NCBI RefSeq assembly: GCF_000183545.2
Contig: NZ_JH976535.1
Location: forward strand, 324,840 to 388,839
Reading direction: 5' to 3'
Source of the DNA: Thermaerobacter subterraneus DSM 13965
GTDB lineage: Bacteria; Bacillota; Sulfobacillia; Thermaerobacterales; Thermaerobacteraceae
DNA length: 64,000 nucleotides
Shown: positions 48,954 to 57,090 of the stretch, one piece after another
Layout of the letters: each line of letters begins with the position of its first letter
Position numbering within the stretch: the stretch's first letter is position 1
Program-made: the position numbers and the translations under genes
Notes under the pieces: model-generated
Seen by the model: the letters and a program-made list of their open reading frames with translations, nothing else
Database searches by the model: none
Told to the model about the DNA's origin: nothing

Positions 48954-50321
48954 GTGGAAGGCAGGGTGCCCGGCGACGGGCAGGCTCCAGGCCAGGGACC
49001 GGGAGGCGCGGAGGCTCCCGGGGCCCCGGGCCGCGACCCTGAGGCCGGAGCGGCTCGCGTCGAGGCACCAGGTGACGGCCGCGCCGAGCCTGCAACACGT
49101 GGCACTACGGGCCGTGCCGGCGGCCACCGGGTAGTGGTCTGGCTCGATGTACGGGACCCCACCCCGGCCGACTGGGGCCTGCTGCGCCGGCGCCGCGCCC
49201 TGGCTCCCTTCCTCTGGAGCCGGCTGGAGTCGGGCACGGCACCCTACGGGGTCGAAGCCGCCGGTGGGACCCTGGTCTTTCAGATCCTGCTGCCGGCCGG
49301 CCGTCCTTGCCTGGTCATCCTGGCCCCCGGCGAAGTGACCACCGTCTGCGACGGGGGAGCCGACCCGTGGGAGCGGCTGCGGGAGCGGCTGGCCACCGGC
49401 CCGGCCTCCGTGCCCCGCACGGCGCCGTGGCTCCTCTACTTCTTGCTGGAAGACGTCCTGCACAGCTACGGCGACCACGTCCAGCGCCTTGAGGACCGCC
49501 TGGAGCCGGTGGAGGCCCACTTCCTCCGGGACGAACCCGGCCCCGGGGGCGCGCCTGCCGGCCAGGGCGACGCGGCCCGCACGGGCAACACGATCACGGT
49601 CACGGGCGCCCCGGGCCGGACGGGCCCTGCACCGGACGAAACCGCCCCCGCCCCGGCGGATCCCGCCGGCGGCCGAACCGGTAGGGCCCCGGCAGGCCCC
49701 GCCGCCGGCCAAACCGGCAAGGCCCCGGCGGGTGCCGCCTCTGACCGGACCCGACAGCCGCCGGCGGGCGAGCCCCGCTGGAGGCGGGTGCGGGGACCGC
49801 GGCCCGCGGCGGTCAATGGATCCAGGCACCCCGCCCCCGGGCGGTGGCGGGATGCCGGCGGCGTGTCGTTCCTCAGTACCTTGCACCGGCGGGCCGGCCA
49901 GCTGCACCGGCGGCTGAACAGCCTGAGCGAGGTACTCGACCGGCTTCTGGAGAGCAGCTACAACGGCTACGAAGGCCGGGGCGAGGGACTGGGCGACCGC
50001 CAGCTGCGTCCCTACCTGCGCGCCCTGCGGGACCACGCGGGGCGGCTGAGCGGCCGGCTCGAGAACGCCCGGGAGCTGGTCGTCACCCTGATGAACCTGC
50101 GGCTCGCCCTGGCGGCCGAGCGCACCAACCGCCTCATCCTGAGGCTCACGGTGCTCTCGACCATCTTCCTGCCCCTGACCTTCCTCACGGGCATCTACGG
50201 CATGAACTTCAAGTACATGCCCGAGCTGGACCTGCCCTGGGCGTATCCGGCCCTGCTGGCCTTCATGCTGGCGCTGGGCGTGGGCCTGTGGTGGTTCTTC
50301 AAGCGGGAGTACGAGTGGTGA
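48954..50321 (+). CDS. corA: CorA-family magnesium/divalent cation transporter
   Basis: CorA channels form pentamers with a large cytoplasmic domain and two C-terminal helices. Seen: VVVWLDVRDPTPADWGLLRR, LVFQILLPAGRPCLVILAPG, LYFLLEDVLHSYGDHVQRLE, and a long helix (LHRRLNSLSEVLDRLLESSY, ARELVVTLMNLRLALAAERT). TM1 and the signature are in FLPLTFLTGIYGMNFKYMPE, with the GMN motif, and TM2 in LAFMLALGVGLWWFFKREY. A long Pro/Gly insert (49540-49860) is atypical. The start is uncertain: GTG 48954 is a guess; the frame is open from 48747 and recognisable homology begins near 49126. MgtE at 29168 gives a second magnesium route. Confidence 0.85.
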   Translation: MEGRVPGDGQAPGQGPGGAEAPGAPGRDPEAGAARVEAPGDGRAEPATRGTTGRAGGHRVVVWLDVRDPTPADWGLLRRRRALAPFLWSRLESGTAPYGVEAAGGTLVFQILLPAGRPCLVILAPGEVTTVCDGGADPWERLRERLATGPASVPRTAPWLLYFLLEDVLHSYGDHVQRLEDRLEPVEAHFLRDEPGPGGAPAGQGDAARTGNTITVTGAPGRTGPAPDETAPAPADPAGGRTGRAPAGPAAGQTGKAPAGAASDRTRQPPAGEPRWRRVRGPRPAAVNGSRHPAPGRWRDAGGVSFLSTLHRRAGQLHRRLNSLSEVLDRLLESSYNGYEGRGEGLGDRQLRPYLRALRDHAGRLSGRLENARELVVTLMNLRLALAAERTNRLILRLTVLSTIFLPLTFLTGIYGMNFKYMPELDLPWAYPALLAFMLALGVGLWWFFKREYEW

Positions 50322-50390
50322 CGGGAGGGGACGAGTGGTGACGGGGGTAGGGGCTGAAGCGCGGGTGCGGTGAGCGCGGCTCAAAAGGCG

Positions 50391-50423
50391 GGCGCCCGCG
50401 GCCCAGGTCAGGCCGCGGGCGCC
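50391..50423 (-). terminator. Terminator of ilvE
   Basis: A perfect 13-bp stem, GGCGCCCGCGGCC (50391-50403) against 50411-50423, with a 7-base loop. On the minus strand it is followed by CGCCTTTT, a short U-run, and lies 34 bases past the ilvE stop. It may also help stop corA transcription from the other side, though no T-run follows on the plus strand. Confidence 0.72.
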
Positions 50424-50456
50424 GGGCTTGCCTCCCGCCTTCCGGGACGTTCCTCC

Positions 50457-51359
50457 TCAGGCGCCGGCTGCCGCCTGGGCGGCCGGTTCGTCCCAGATGG
50501 GGGTGCCGTGGCTGCGGGCGTACTCGCGGAAATCGGCCATCAGCTGGCGGGTGATGGGACCCGGCCGGCCGTCCCCCAGCCTGCGGCCGTCGACCTCGAT
50601 CACCGGGCAGACCTCGGCGGCGGTACCGGTGATGAAGCATTCCTCCGCCACGTACACGTCGTGCCGGGTGAAGACGGCCTCCTCCACGGGGATGCCCCGC
50701 CGCCGGGCCAGCTCCATCACCGTGTCCCGGGTGATCCCCTGCAGGATGCCCAGGTGGGGCGGCGGCGTCAGAAGCCGCCCATGGCGGACGATGAAGATGT
50801 TGTCGCCCGTGCATTCGGCCACGTACCCTTCCTCATTGAGCATGATGACTTCCGCAAAACCGGCCAGATTGGCCTCCAGCCGGGCCAGGATGTTATTCAG
50901 GTAGTTGAGGGACTTGACCCGCGGGTTCAGGGCGGCCGGCGAGGTGCGGCGGGTGGCGACGGTCATCACCCGCATGCCCTGCTCGTAAAGCTCGGCGGGG
51001 TATAGGGCCAGCCGGTCGGCGATGATGACCACCGTGGCCCGGGGGCACTTGCGCGGGTCGATGCCCAGGTCCCCCGGGCCCCGGGAGACCACCACCCGGA
51101 TGTAGGCTTCCGCCAGATCGTTGCGACGGCAGGTTTCCACCACGGCGGCGGCCATCTCCTCGGGAGGGATGGGGATCTCCAGCAGGATGGCCCGGGCCGA
51201 TTCATAAAGCCGCTGGATGTGTTCGTCCAGTTTGAAGACCCGGCCGTTGTATGCCCGGATGCCCTCGAACACCCCGTCGCCGTAGAGAAAGCCGTGGTCG
51301 AAAACGGACACGGTCGCCTCCTCCTTGGGGACGAAGCGACCGTTCACGTACACCAGCAT
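50457..51359 (-). CDS. ilvE: Branched-chain amino acid aminotransferase
   Basis: PLP-dependent class IV aminotransferase that transfers amino groups between glutamate and branched-chain keto acids. Motifs: VYVNGRFVPKEEATVSVFDH, GFLYGDGVFEGIRAYNGRVF, the PLP lysine in ALNPRVKSLNYLNNILARLE, EGYVAECTGDNIFIVRHGRL, and GITRDTVMELARRRGIPVEE. It has 300 residues. ATG 51359 follows GGAGGGGGT on its strand; the frame is open to 51419, but that part lies in the promoter. D-amino acid transaminase is the closest alternative, but LNYLNNILA favours IlvE. Confidence 0.92.
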   Translation of the reverse strand: MLVYVNGRFVPKEEATVSVFDHGFLYGDGVFEGIRAYNGRVFKLDEHIQRLYESARAILLEIPIPPEEMAAAVVETCRRNDLAEAYIRVVVSRGPGDLGIDPRKCPRATVVIIADRLALYPAELYEQGMRVMTVATRRTSPAALNPRVKSLNYLNNILARLEANLAGFAEVIMLNEEGYVAECTGDNIFIVRHGRLLTPPPHLGILQGITRDTVMELARRRGIPVEEAVFTRHDVYVAEECFITGTAAEVCPVIEVDGRRLGDGRPGPITRQLMADFREYARSHGTPIWDEPAAQAAAGA

Positions 51360-51409
51360 ACCGTTCGGACCCCCTCCATACCGCGGGCGCCTCGAATATG
51401 TTAACGTCG

Positions 51410-51438
51410 AAAATACCATCTGGCTGTGACGGGGTCAA
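51410..51438 (-). promoter_or_regulatory. Sigma-A-type promoter of ilvE
   Basis: On the minus strand TTGACC (complement of 51433-51438) and TATTTT (complement of 51410-51415) are spaced by exactly 17 bases in an AT-rich patch. The expected start of transcription is near 51403, about 45 bases ahead of the ATG. The TGTGA-N6-TCACA box lies 18 bases upstream of the -35. Confidence 0.75.
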
Positions 51439-51455
51439 GAAAGAACTGGCCGATT

Positions 51456-51471
51456 TGTGACGAACTTCACA
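51456..51471. promoter_or_regulatory. CRP/FNR-family operator between ilvE and lytS-like gene
   Basis: TGTGACGAACTTCACA matches the symmetric TGTGA-N6-TCACA consensus of Crp-type regulators exactly. It lies in the 184-base divergent region, 18 bases upstream of the ilvE -35 box and about 75 bases before the kinase start, so it could affect either gene. No Crp/Fnr gene is in the window. Confidence 0.55.
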
Positions 51472-51543
51472 TAGGCACAGGTCTCAGGGTGCAGCCGGTA
51501 CGGGTGCCGCACGACGGGGTACCGGGTGCGGGGTGGATGCACT

Positions 51544-52683
51544 GTGACGGCCGAATGGACCTTCCTCGACCACACCTTCCGCATCGGCGAGGAGACCCTG
51601 CCCTACGTGCGGCAGGGGCTGAACGAGGAAACGGCCCAGAAGATCTGCGAGATCATCCGCGACATCGCCGAGGTCGACGCCGTGGCCATCACGGACCGGC
51701 AGACCATCCTGGGCTACGCCGGCCTGGGCTGCCCCTTCATGGTGCGGCACCAGCCCATCCTCACCCGGGCCACGCGCAACGTGCTGGCGACGGGCCGGCT
51801 GCGGCTGGTGGCCTCCAAGGCGGATTTCGAATGTCCCATCGCCGGTTGCCCCTGCCCCCTGCAGGCGGCGGTCATCGCACCCCTCAAGGTCCGGGACCAG
51901 GTGGTGGGGACGCTGAAGCTGTATCGCACCCACCGCAACGACATCCCCGGCATGGTCCACCGCCTGGGGGCGGGGATCGCCCAGCTGCTCAGCCTGCAGA
52001 TGGAGCTGGCCGAGGCCGAGCGGCTGCGGGAACTGGCAGCCCGGGCGCGGCTCGAGGCCCTGCAGGCCCAGATCCGCCCGCACTTTCTGTTCAACACCCT
52101 GAACACGGTCCTGATGTTCAGCCGCACCGACCCCGACCGGGCCCGCGACCTGCTGGTGAAGCTGGCGGTGTTCCTCCGCCGGGCCCTGACGGTACGGGAC
52201 GAGTTCATCCGCCTGGAAGACGAGATGGAGTACGTGCAGATGTACCTGGAGATCGAGCAGGCGCGGTTCGGCGACAACCTGCGCTTCCGCGTGCGGATCG
52301 ACCCCCGGGCCTTCGGTTGCCTGGTGCCGGTGCTGACCATCCAGCCCCTGGTGGAGAACGCGGTGGTCCATGGGCTGGCACCCCGGGAAGGCGGCGGGCG
52401 CCTGACGGTGGCGGCCCGGGTGCGCGGCGGCCACTTGCACGTGGTGGTGGCCGATTCAGGGGTCGGCATCCCCCCGGAACTGCGCCAGGAGATCTTCCGG
52501 CCCGGGGTCGGCAAGGGCATGGGGCTGGGTCTTTCCAACGTCAACCAGCGGCTGGTGGGCTTGTACGGGGAGGCGTACGGGCTCAAGGTGCGGAGCCGCC
52601 CGGGGCGGGGAACCCTGGTGCGCCTGGTGGTCCCCTTGCGGCGCCAGGCCGTGCAGCCGGCCAGGGAGGAACCGGCGCGATAA
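51544..52683 (+). CDS. LytS-like sensor histidine kinase, cytoplasmic, with Cys-containing GAF-like domain
   Basis: No membrane helices are visible, unlike full-length LytS. A GAF-like N-terminal domain (residues about 25-155) contains ILGYAGLGCPFMVRHQPILT and the cysteine cluster ECPIAGCPCPLQAAVIAPLK. The His_kinase domain follows: the phospho-acceptor His in QAQIRPHFLFNTLNTVLMFS, then VLTIQPLVENAVVHGLAPRE and the ATP-lid GVGKGMGLGLSNVNQRLVGL. It is paired with the LytTR regulator directly downstream. GTG 51544 follows GGGGTGGA. The gene is divergent from ilvE. The signal is unknown; the cysteines could sense redox or metal. Confidence 0.87.
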   Translation: MTAEWTFLDHTFRIGEETLPYVRQGLNEETAQKICEIIRDIAEVDAVAITDRQTILGYAGLGCPFMVRHQPILTRATRNVLATGRLRLVASKADFECPIAGCPCPLQAAVIAPLKVRDQVVGTLKLYRTHRNDIPGMVHRLGAGIAQLLSLQMELAEAERLRELAARARLEALQAQIRPHFLFNTLNTVLMFSRTDPDRARDLLVKLAVFLRRALTVRDEFIRLEDEMEYVQMYLEIEQARFGDNLRFRVRIDPRAFGCLVPVLTIQPLVENAVVHGLAPREGGGRLTVAARVRGGHLHVVVADSGVGIPPELRQEIFRPGVGKGMGLGLSNVNQRLVGLYGEAYGLKVRSRPGRGTLVRLVVPLRRQAVQPAREEPAR

Positions 52684-52698
52684 GGAGGAACCGGCGCC

Positions 52699-53958
52699 AT
52701 GATGGTGCCTGCCGAGCGACAGCCAGAGTTGGAACGGCCGGACGAACAGGAACGGGCGGGACGGCAGCGGCCGGAACGGGAAGGGCCTGACGGGCTTGAG
52801 CGGCCGCAGGGGTACGAGCGCCGGCCCCGATCCGAGCGGCAGCCGGAAGGGCGGCCAGAAGAAGACCGGGGTGCGGACGCAGCCGCAGGACCGCTGCCCG
52901 CCACCGGGACCGGGAGGGGTCCGTCGCCCGCGGGGGAGCCGGGCCGCGGCGGGGCCGCGTTCGACCCGAACGGCGACCCCGAATGGGAGTGGGATCTGGA
53001 CGGCCCGCCGCCAGGGGACCGGCCCATCCGGGCCCTGATCGTCGACGACGAGTACCCCGCCCGGGCGGAGCTGCGCTACCGGCTGAGCCGGGAACCGGGG
53101 GTCGAGATCACCGGCGAGGCGGCCACTGCCCGGGAAGCCCTGCGGCTGATCGGCGCCCTGGACTACGATGTGGTCTTCCTGGATATCGCCATGCCGGGAA
53201 TTTCCGGTCTGGAACTGGCCGAGCGGCTCAAGCAGCAGCCCGGCGCTCCGTACGTGATCTTCACCACGGCCTACGACGAGTACGCCGTCAAGGCCTTCGA
53301 GGCCCGGGCCCTGGATTACCTCCTCAAGCCTTACAGCGACGACCGGCTGCGGGAGGCCTTGAGCCGGGTCCGGGAGCGGCTGGCCTTGCGGGGGGGTGCA
53401 GGGCCGGCGAGAACTCCGGCGACGCCGGTGGCGGGATCCACGGCCGCAGGAGCCGGAGCGCAGGCGGGTTCGCCGCCGCCAGGTGGGGTACCGGCGCAGA
53501 CGGGGCGGCCAGGGGCGGCAGCGGCGGCCGACCATGCGGCTGCACCGGGCGCCGCGGAGGGAGCGGGGGGCGGGCCGGCTGCGACAGGCGGTGGCCGTGG
53601 GCGGCCCCGGCCGCGCTGGGTGATGGGGGTCCGGGACGAGGCCGCGGTGCCCATCCCCGTGGAAGAAGTGGTCTACGCCGAAGCGGAGAACGACCAGGTC
53701 TTCGTGTACACGGCGACCCACCGCCTCCCGACCCGTTACACCTTGCGGGAGCTGGAGGACCTGCTCCCGCCGGACCGGTTCTTCCGCTGCCACCGGGGCT
53801 ACATCGTCAACCTGCGCAAGGTGCGGGAGATCAGCCCGTTCTTCAACGGGACCTACAACCTGACCGTGGTCCACGCCGGCCAGCCGGTGACGATTCCGGT
53901 GGCTCGCAGCCGCGTGCCCGAGCTGAAGCGGCACTTCTGGCCCGAGCAGGCCAGTTGA
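52699..53958 (+). CDS. LytT/LytR-type response regulator (receiver plus LytTR DNA-binding domain)
   Basis: A 105-residue Arg/Glu/Pro-rich N-terminal extension precedes the receiver: ALIVDDEYPARAELRYRLSR, the phospho-Asp in VVFLDIAMPGISGLELAERL, and TTAYDEYAVKAFEARALDYL with LKPYSD. After a Gly/Ala linker the LytTR domain follows: IPVEEVVYAEAENDQVFVYT, LRELEDLLPPDRFFRCHRGY, and VNLRKVREISPFFNGTYNLT. ATG 52699 follows AAGGAGGA at 52682-52689, 15 bases after the kinase stop, so they are co-transcribed. LytTR regulators bind direct repeats upstream of targets; ABC exporters are common targets, and one lies downstream. Confidence 0.92.
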   Translation: MMVPAERQPELERPDEQERAGRQRPEREGPDGLERPQGYERRPRSERQPEGRPEEDRGADAAAGPLPATGTGRGPSPAGEPGRGGAAFDPNGDPEWEWDLDGPPPGDRPIRALIVDDEYPARAELRYRLSREPGVEITGEAATAREALRLIGALDYDVVFLDIAMPGISGLELAERLKQQPGAPYVIFTTAYDEYAVKAFEARALDYLLKPYSDDRLREALSRVRERLALRGGAGPARTPATPVAGSTAAGAGAQAGSPPPGGVPAQTGRPGAAAAADHAAAPGAAEGAGGGPAATGGGRGRPRPRWVMGVRDEAAVPIPVEEVVYAEAENDQVFVYTATHRLPTRYTLRELEDLLPPDRFFRCHRGYIVNLRKVREISPFFNGTYNLTVVHAGQPVTIPVARSRVPELKRHFWPEQAS

Positions 53959-54036
53959 TGGCGGGCCCGTGGTGTTGAAAACGGCGCTCACAGGCGGCCA
54001 GGTTCGGCTAGGCTTTGGGAGACGGTCACGGGTATC

Positions 54037-54801
54037 ATGGGGTTAGGCACCTACCCATCCGGTGCGGACGCACTTGGCGTTCCGGCACACCCAACGCCCG
54101 GCCGGAACATCATCGCCGAACCATCACCAAGCATCAAGTTCAAGAACCATGACGCCACAATCCATGCAGGGAAGGCGGGAGCCACCATCGACCCCGTATT
54201 TGTCATCGCCGCGACCAACGCCACCCTCAACGCCATCAGCGCCGTGGTGATCGCCCGGGCGTACCGGCGGATCCGTGCGGGTGACGTGGCGGGGCATCGC
54301 CGGGGCATGCTGCTGGCGGCCGGGTTGCAGGCGGTGTTCCTCATCCTGTACCTGACCAAGAGCGTCCTCTACGGGACGACGCCGTTCGAAGGCCAGGCCG
54401 CCATTCGGCTGATCTACCTGGTGATCCTGGGCGCCCACAGCCTGGCGGCCAGCGTGACGGCCCCCCTGGTGCTGGTGGCGCTGGTCCTGGGTCTGCGCGG
54501 CCGCTACGACCGCCACCGCCGGGTGGCCCGCTGGGCCTATCCCATCTGGTTCTTCACGTCGGTCACGGGGCCGTTGACCTTCCTCTTGCTCTACGGATTC
54601 GGCCGGCCCGGCTATGGGGTCCAGGCCCTGGCCGCTCTGGTGCAGGGACTGCCGGGGGCTGTGGCCGCCATCGGCACCACCTGGGGCCCCTTCGCAGGGG
54701 CCGGAGGGATCTGGACGGACCCTGGGCTTTTCCTGACCCAGGTCCTTGCAGGGATGGGTCCGACTCTGGCCGCTCTTGTACGGATGGTGACCTGGGCGTG
54801 A
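54037..54801 (+). CDS. DUF420-family membrane protein (CtaM-like)
   Basis: After an N-terminal extension of about 48 residues that looks unstructured, four to five membrane helices follow: DPVFVIAATNATLNAISAVV, GHRRGMLLAAGLQAVFLILY, AIRLIYLVILGAHSLAASVT, and RRVARWAYPIWFFTSVTGPL. The conserved histidines (GHRRGM, GAHSLAAS, RHRRVARW) are typical of DUF420/CtaM proteins involved in cytochrome oxidase assembly. The family usually sits near cta genes, which are absent here. ATG 54037 lacks a strong ribosome binding site and the true start may be internal. The stop overlaps the ABC gene start. Confidence 0.78.
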   Translation: MGLGTYPSGADALGVPAHPTPGRNIIAEPSPSIKFKNHDATIHAGKAGATIDPVFVIAATNATLNAISAVVIARAYRRIRAGDVAGHRRGMLLAAGLQAVFLILYLTKSVLYGTTPFEGQAAIRLIYLVILGAHSLAASVTAPLVLVALVLGLRGRYDRHRRVARWAYPIWFFTSVTGPLTFLLLYGFGRPGYGVQALAALVQGLPGAVAAIGTTWGPFAGAGGIWTDPGLFLTQVLAGMGPTLAALVRMVTWA

Positions 54802-55844
54802 CAGGGGCGGCGGGGCGGACCTTGGCGGCGGCGGGTGGCGGTCCGGGTCCAACGCGGGTACCGGCGATCGAGGTGGAGCACCTGTCCCGGCGTTTCGGCG
54901 CCATTGAAGCCGTCCGCGACGTCAGCTTCCGTGTCGAGCAAGGGGAGATCTTCGGCCTGCTGGGCCCCAACGGAGCCGGCAAGACGACCACCATCAAGGT
55001 GCTGCTTTCATTGCTCAAACCATCCAGCGGCCGGGTCCGGATTCTCGGGATCGACGTGGCGGAGCAACCCGCGCGGGCCAGGCGCTATGTCGGGTGGGTT
55101 CCTCAGGAAACGGCCGTGGATCCCCTGTTGACCGGCCGGGAGAACTTGCTGCTGGTGGCCGGCATGTACCATCTTCCCCCTGCCGATGCAGCCCGGCGGG
55201 CGGAGGAGCTCTTGCAGCTGGTCGACCTGTCCGACGCCGCGGACCGGGTCGTCCGAGACTACTCCGGCGGGATGCGGAAGCGGCTCGACCTGGCCATGGG
55301 GCTGGTACACCGGCCTGCCGTGCTGGTTCTGGACGAACCCACCCTGGGCCTCGACATCCAGACCCGGCGGCGGCTGTGGCAGTACATCCGCACGTTCCGG
55401 GACCGGGGAACCACCATTCTGCTCACCACCCACTACCTGGAGGAAGCAGACTGGCTCTGTGACCGGGTGGCCATCATCGACGGGGGCCGGTGCCTTGCCC
55501 TGGATGCCCCGGCGCGGCTCAAGGCCCGCTATGGCAGCGAGTATCTGGAGTTGCGGGTGGCGGCAGGCCAACCGGCCGAACAGGTGCGGCAGCTGGCCCG
55601 GCAGCTCGAGGTCCTGGAACCGGTCATGGAGGTGGAGGTGGACTGGCCCGGTTCCAGCTCCGGGCTTGCCGTTCGCATCGGATTGCGGGTGCGGGATTCC
55701 CTTGCCGCCCTGGAACCGGTCCTGGCCACCTGCCGGGCGGCGGGGATCGCTCTTGAGGGGGTGGCGGCTCGGCCGGCCACCCTGGACGACGTGTTCCTCC
55801 ACTTGACCGGGCGAGCCTTGCGGGATGGGGAGACGGCAGGCTAG
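54798..55844 (+). CDS. ABC transporter ATP-binding protein (ABC-2 exporter, DrrA-like)
   Basis: Nucleotide-binding subunit of an exporter. Walker A LLGPNGAGKTTTIKVLLSLL, the Q-loop GWVPQETAVDPLLTGRENLL, ABC signature YSGGMRKRLDLAMGLVH, and Walker B VLVLDEPTLGLDIQTRRRLW, with the H-loop in LLTTHYLEEADWLCDRVAII. The C-terminal region (about residues 235-345) is of the DrrA/NatA type. GTG 54798 overlaps the DUF420 stop (GTGA). The permease follows. Likely substrates are a drug, lipid or cation; the sequence does not say which. Confidence 0.93.
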   Translation: MTGAAGRTLAAAGGGPGPTRVPAIEVEHLSRRFGAIEAVRDVSFRVEQGEIFGLLGPNGAGKTTTIKVLLSLLKPSSGRVRILGIDVAEQPARARRYVGWVPQETAVDPLLTGRENLLLVAGMYHLPPADAARRAEELLQLVDLSDAADRVVRDYSGGMRKRLDLAMGLVHRPAVLVLDEPTLGLDIQTRRRLWQYIRTFRDRGTTILLTTHYLEEADWLCDRVAIIDGGRCLALDAPARLKARYGSEYLELRVAAGQPAEQVRQLARQLEVLEPVMEVEVDWPGSSSGLAVRIGLRVRDSLAALEPVLATCRAAGIALEGVAARPATLDDVFLHLTGRALRDGETAG

Positions 55845-55977
55845 GTTACCCTGGCAAGGGCTGGGTGTGAGCTGGCGGGGACTAGGTCGGAACTCGCGGA
55901 AGCTGGGTCTAAGCTGCCGAAGGTCGGATCCAATCCAAGCGGGACGGTACGGCGAGCGCTGCTGGAGGGGGCGGAGG

Positions 55978-56745
55978 ATGGGCGAATTCTGGCTGGAAAA
56001 CCGTGTGATGCTCCAGCGGTGGTGGTTCCGCTTGCGCCGGGAGCCCTTGACGTGGTTGTCGACGTTGAGCCAGCCGGTGCTCTGGCTGTTGCTTTTCGGT
56101 CACCTGCTGGCCCGCATGGCGGCGGGCGATGTGCCGGGGCACAACTACCTGGCCTTCATGAGCGCCGGGGCCATGGTGATGACGGTGTTCAACGGGGCCA
56201 TAAACGGTGGGGTTGAGCTCCTTTTCGACCGGGAGACCGGGTTTCTGCAGCGCCTTCTGGCCGCGCCCATCCAGCGGCTGTCCATCGTCACCAGCCGGTT
56301 CGTCTACATCATGGCGGTGACCGCCGTACAGAACTTGCTTATCATCCTGACAGCCTACGGGCTAGGGGTTCGATTTGCCACCGGCCTGGGCGGGATCGTG
56401 GCGGCCCTTGGCATCGGTGCCCTTTATGGGGCGGGGGTCGCCACCTTGTCGATTGCCCTCGCCTTCGCTGTTCGCCGGCATCCCGAGTTCTTTACCATCA
56501 CGGCGTTCCTGAGCCTGCCCCTGCTCTTTTTGAGTACCGCTCTGGCCCCCCTCGACCTCATGCCGGGATGGATGCAGGTCCTGGCCCGGTCCAATCCCAT
56601 GACCTACGCCATCGAGGCCACCCGCGCGCTGGTCCTCAACGGCTGGGATACGCAGCTGGTTTTCTCTATGGTGGGAATCCTCCTGGCCTTCGATGCGGTG
56701 GCACTGGCCGTTGCGGCGCGGGTGTTACGGCGCGGCCTAGCGTAA
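55978..56745 (+). CDS. ABC-2 type transporter permease
   Basis: A 255-residue, six-helix permease of the ABC-2 family: NRVMLQRWWFRLRREPLTWL, LSQPVLWLLLFGHLLARMAA, YLAFMSAGAMVMTVFNGAIN, the family's LLFDRETGFLQRLLAAPIQR, and FLSLPLLFLSTALAPLDLMP followed by RSNPMTYAIEATRALVLNGW. ATG 55978 follows GGAGGGGGCGGAGG. It forms an exporter with the ATP-binding protein just upstream. The 133-base gap between them has repeated GCTGGG strings but no recognised signal. Confidence 0.92.
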   Translation: MGEFWLENRVMLQRWWFRLRREPLTWLSTLSQPVLWLLLFGHLLARMAAGDVPGHNYLAFMSAGAMVMTVFNGAINGGVELLFDRETGFLQRLLAAPIQRLSIVTSRFVYIMAVTAVQNLLIILTAYGLGVRFATGLGGIVAALGIGALYGAGVATLSIALAFAVRRHPEFFTITAFLSLPLLFLSTALAPLDLMPGWMQVLARSNPMTYAIEATRALVLNGWDTQLVFSMVGILLAFDAVALAVAARVLRRGLA

Positions 56746-57090
56746 TAGCGTAATCTGGCGTAAGTAGAGCAGGGCGGCTTGGTGTTATGCCGGTGATTTT
56801 GGGTGTGGCGCCTGGTGCTGCGCCGTGGTCAACCTTGGACATGGTTTGCTTTTTGGTCCCCGTGGGCGATTGGACGAGTTGTCGCGGAGTAGGACGAATT
56901 CACCTTCCTCAAGAAGAGATAACGTTCCTCTTTGGCAACCTCCAAAACCAACCGGGTCATTCCAGGCACCCTACTCGGGTTTGAGACAAAAGAGGCCGTC
57001 GAGGAAGCCGGTTACGAGGTGGCCTGACGCGGAAAGGCGGGGCAGGGCCCGGCACTCCGGCCGGGTCCTCCTGCCCCTTCATCGATGCCT
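56746..57090. other. Intergenic gap with possible gene remnants
   Basis: About 345 bases, AT-richer than the core. A TTG-started frame at about 56936 encodes a 31-residue peptide ending VIPGTLLGFETKEAVEEAGY, then EVA and stop at 57027; I do not recognise it. Nothing else looks like a gene. A hairpin near the right edge is listed separately. Confidence 0.35.
57039..57077 (-). terminator. Hairpin terminator candidate downstream of the metal ATPase
   Basis: GGGGCAGG (57039-57046) pairs with CCTGCCCC (57070-57077), and an inner GCCCGGC/GCCGGGT helix (57047-57053/57060-57066) extends it with a small bulge. It starts 14 bases past the ATPase stop on the minus strand and is followed there by GCCTTTCC, a weak U-run. 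Confidence 0.55.
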
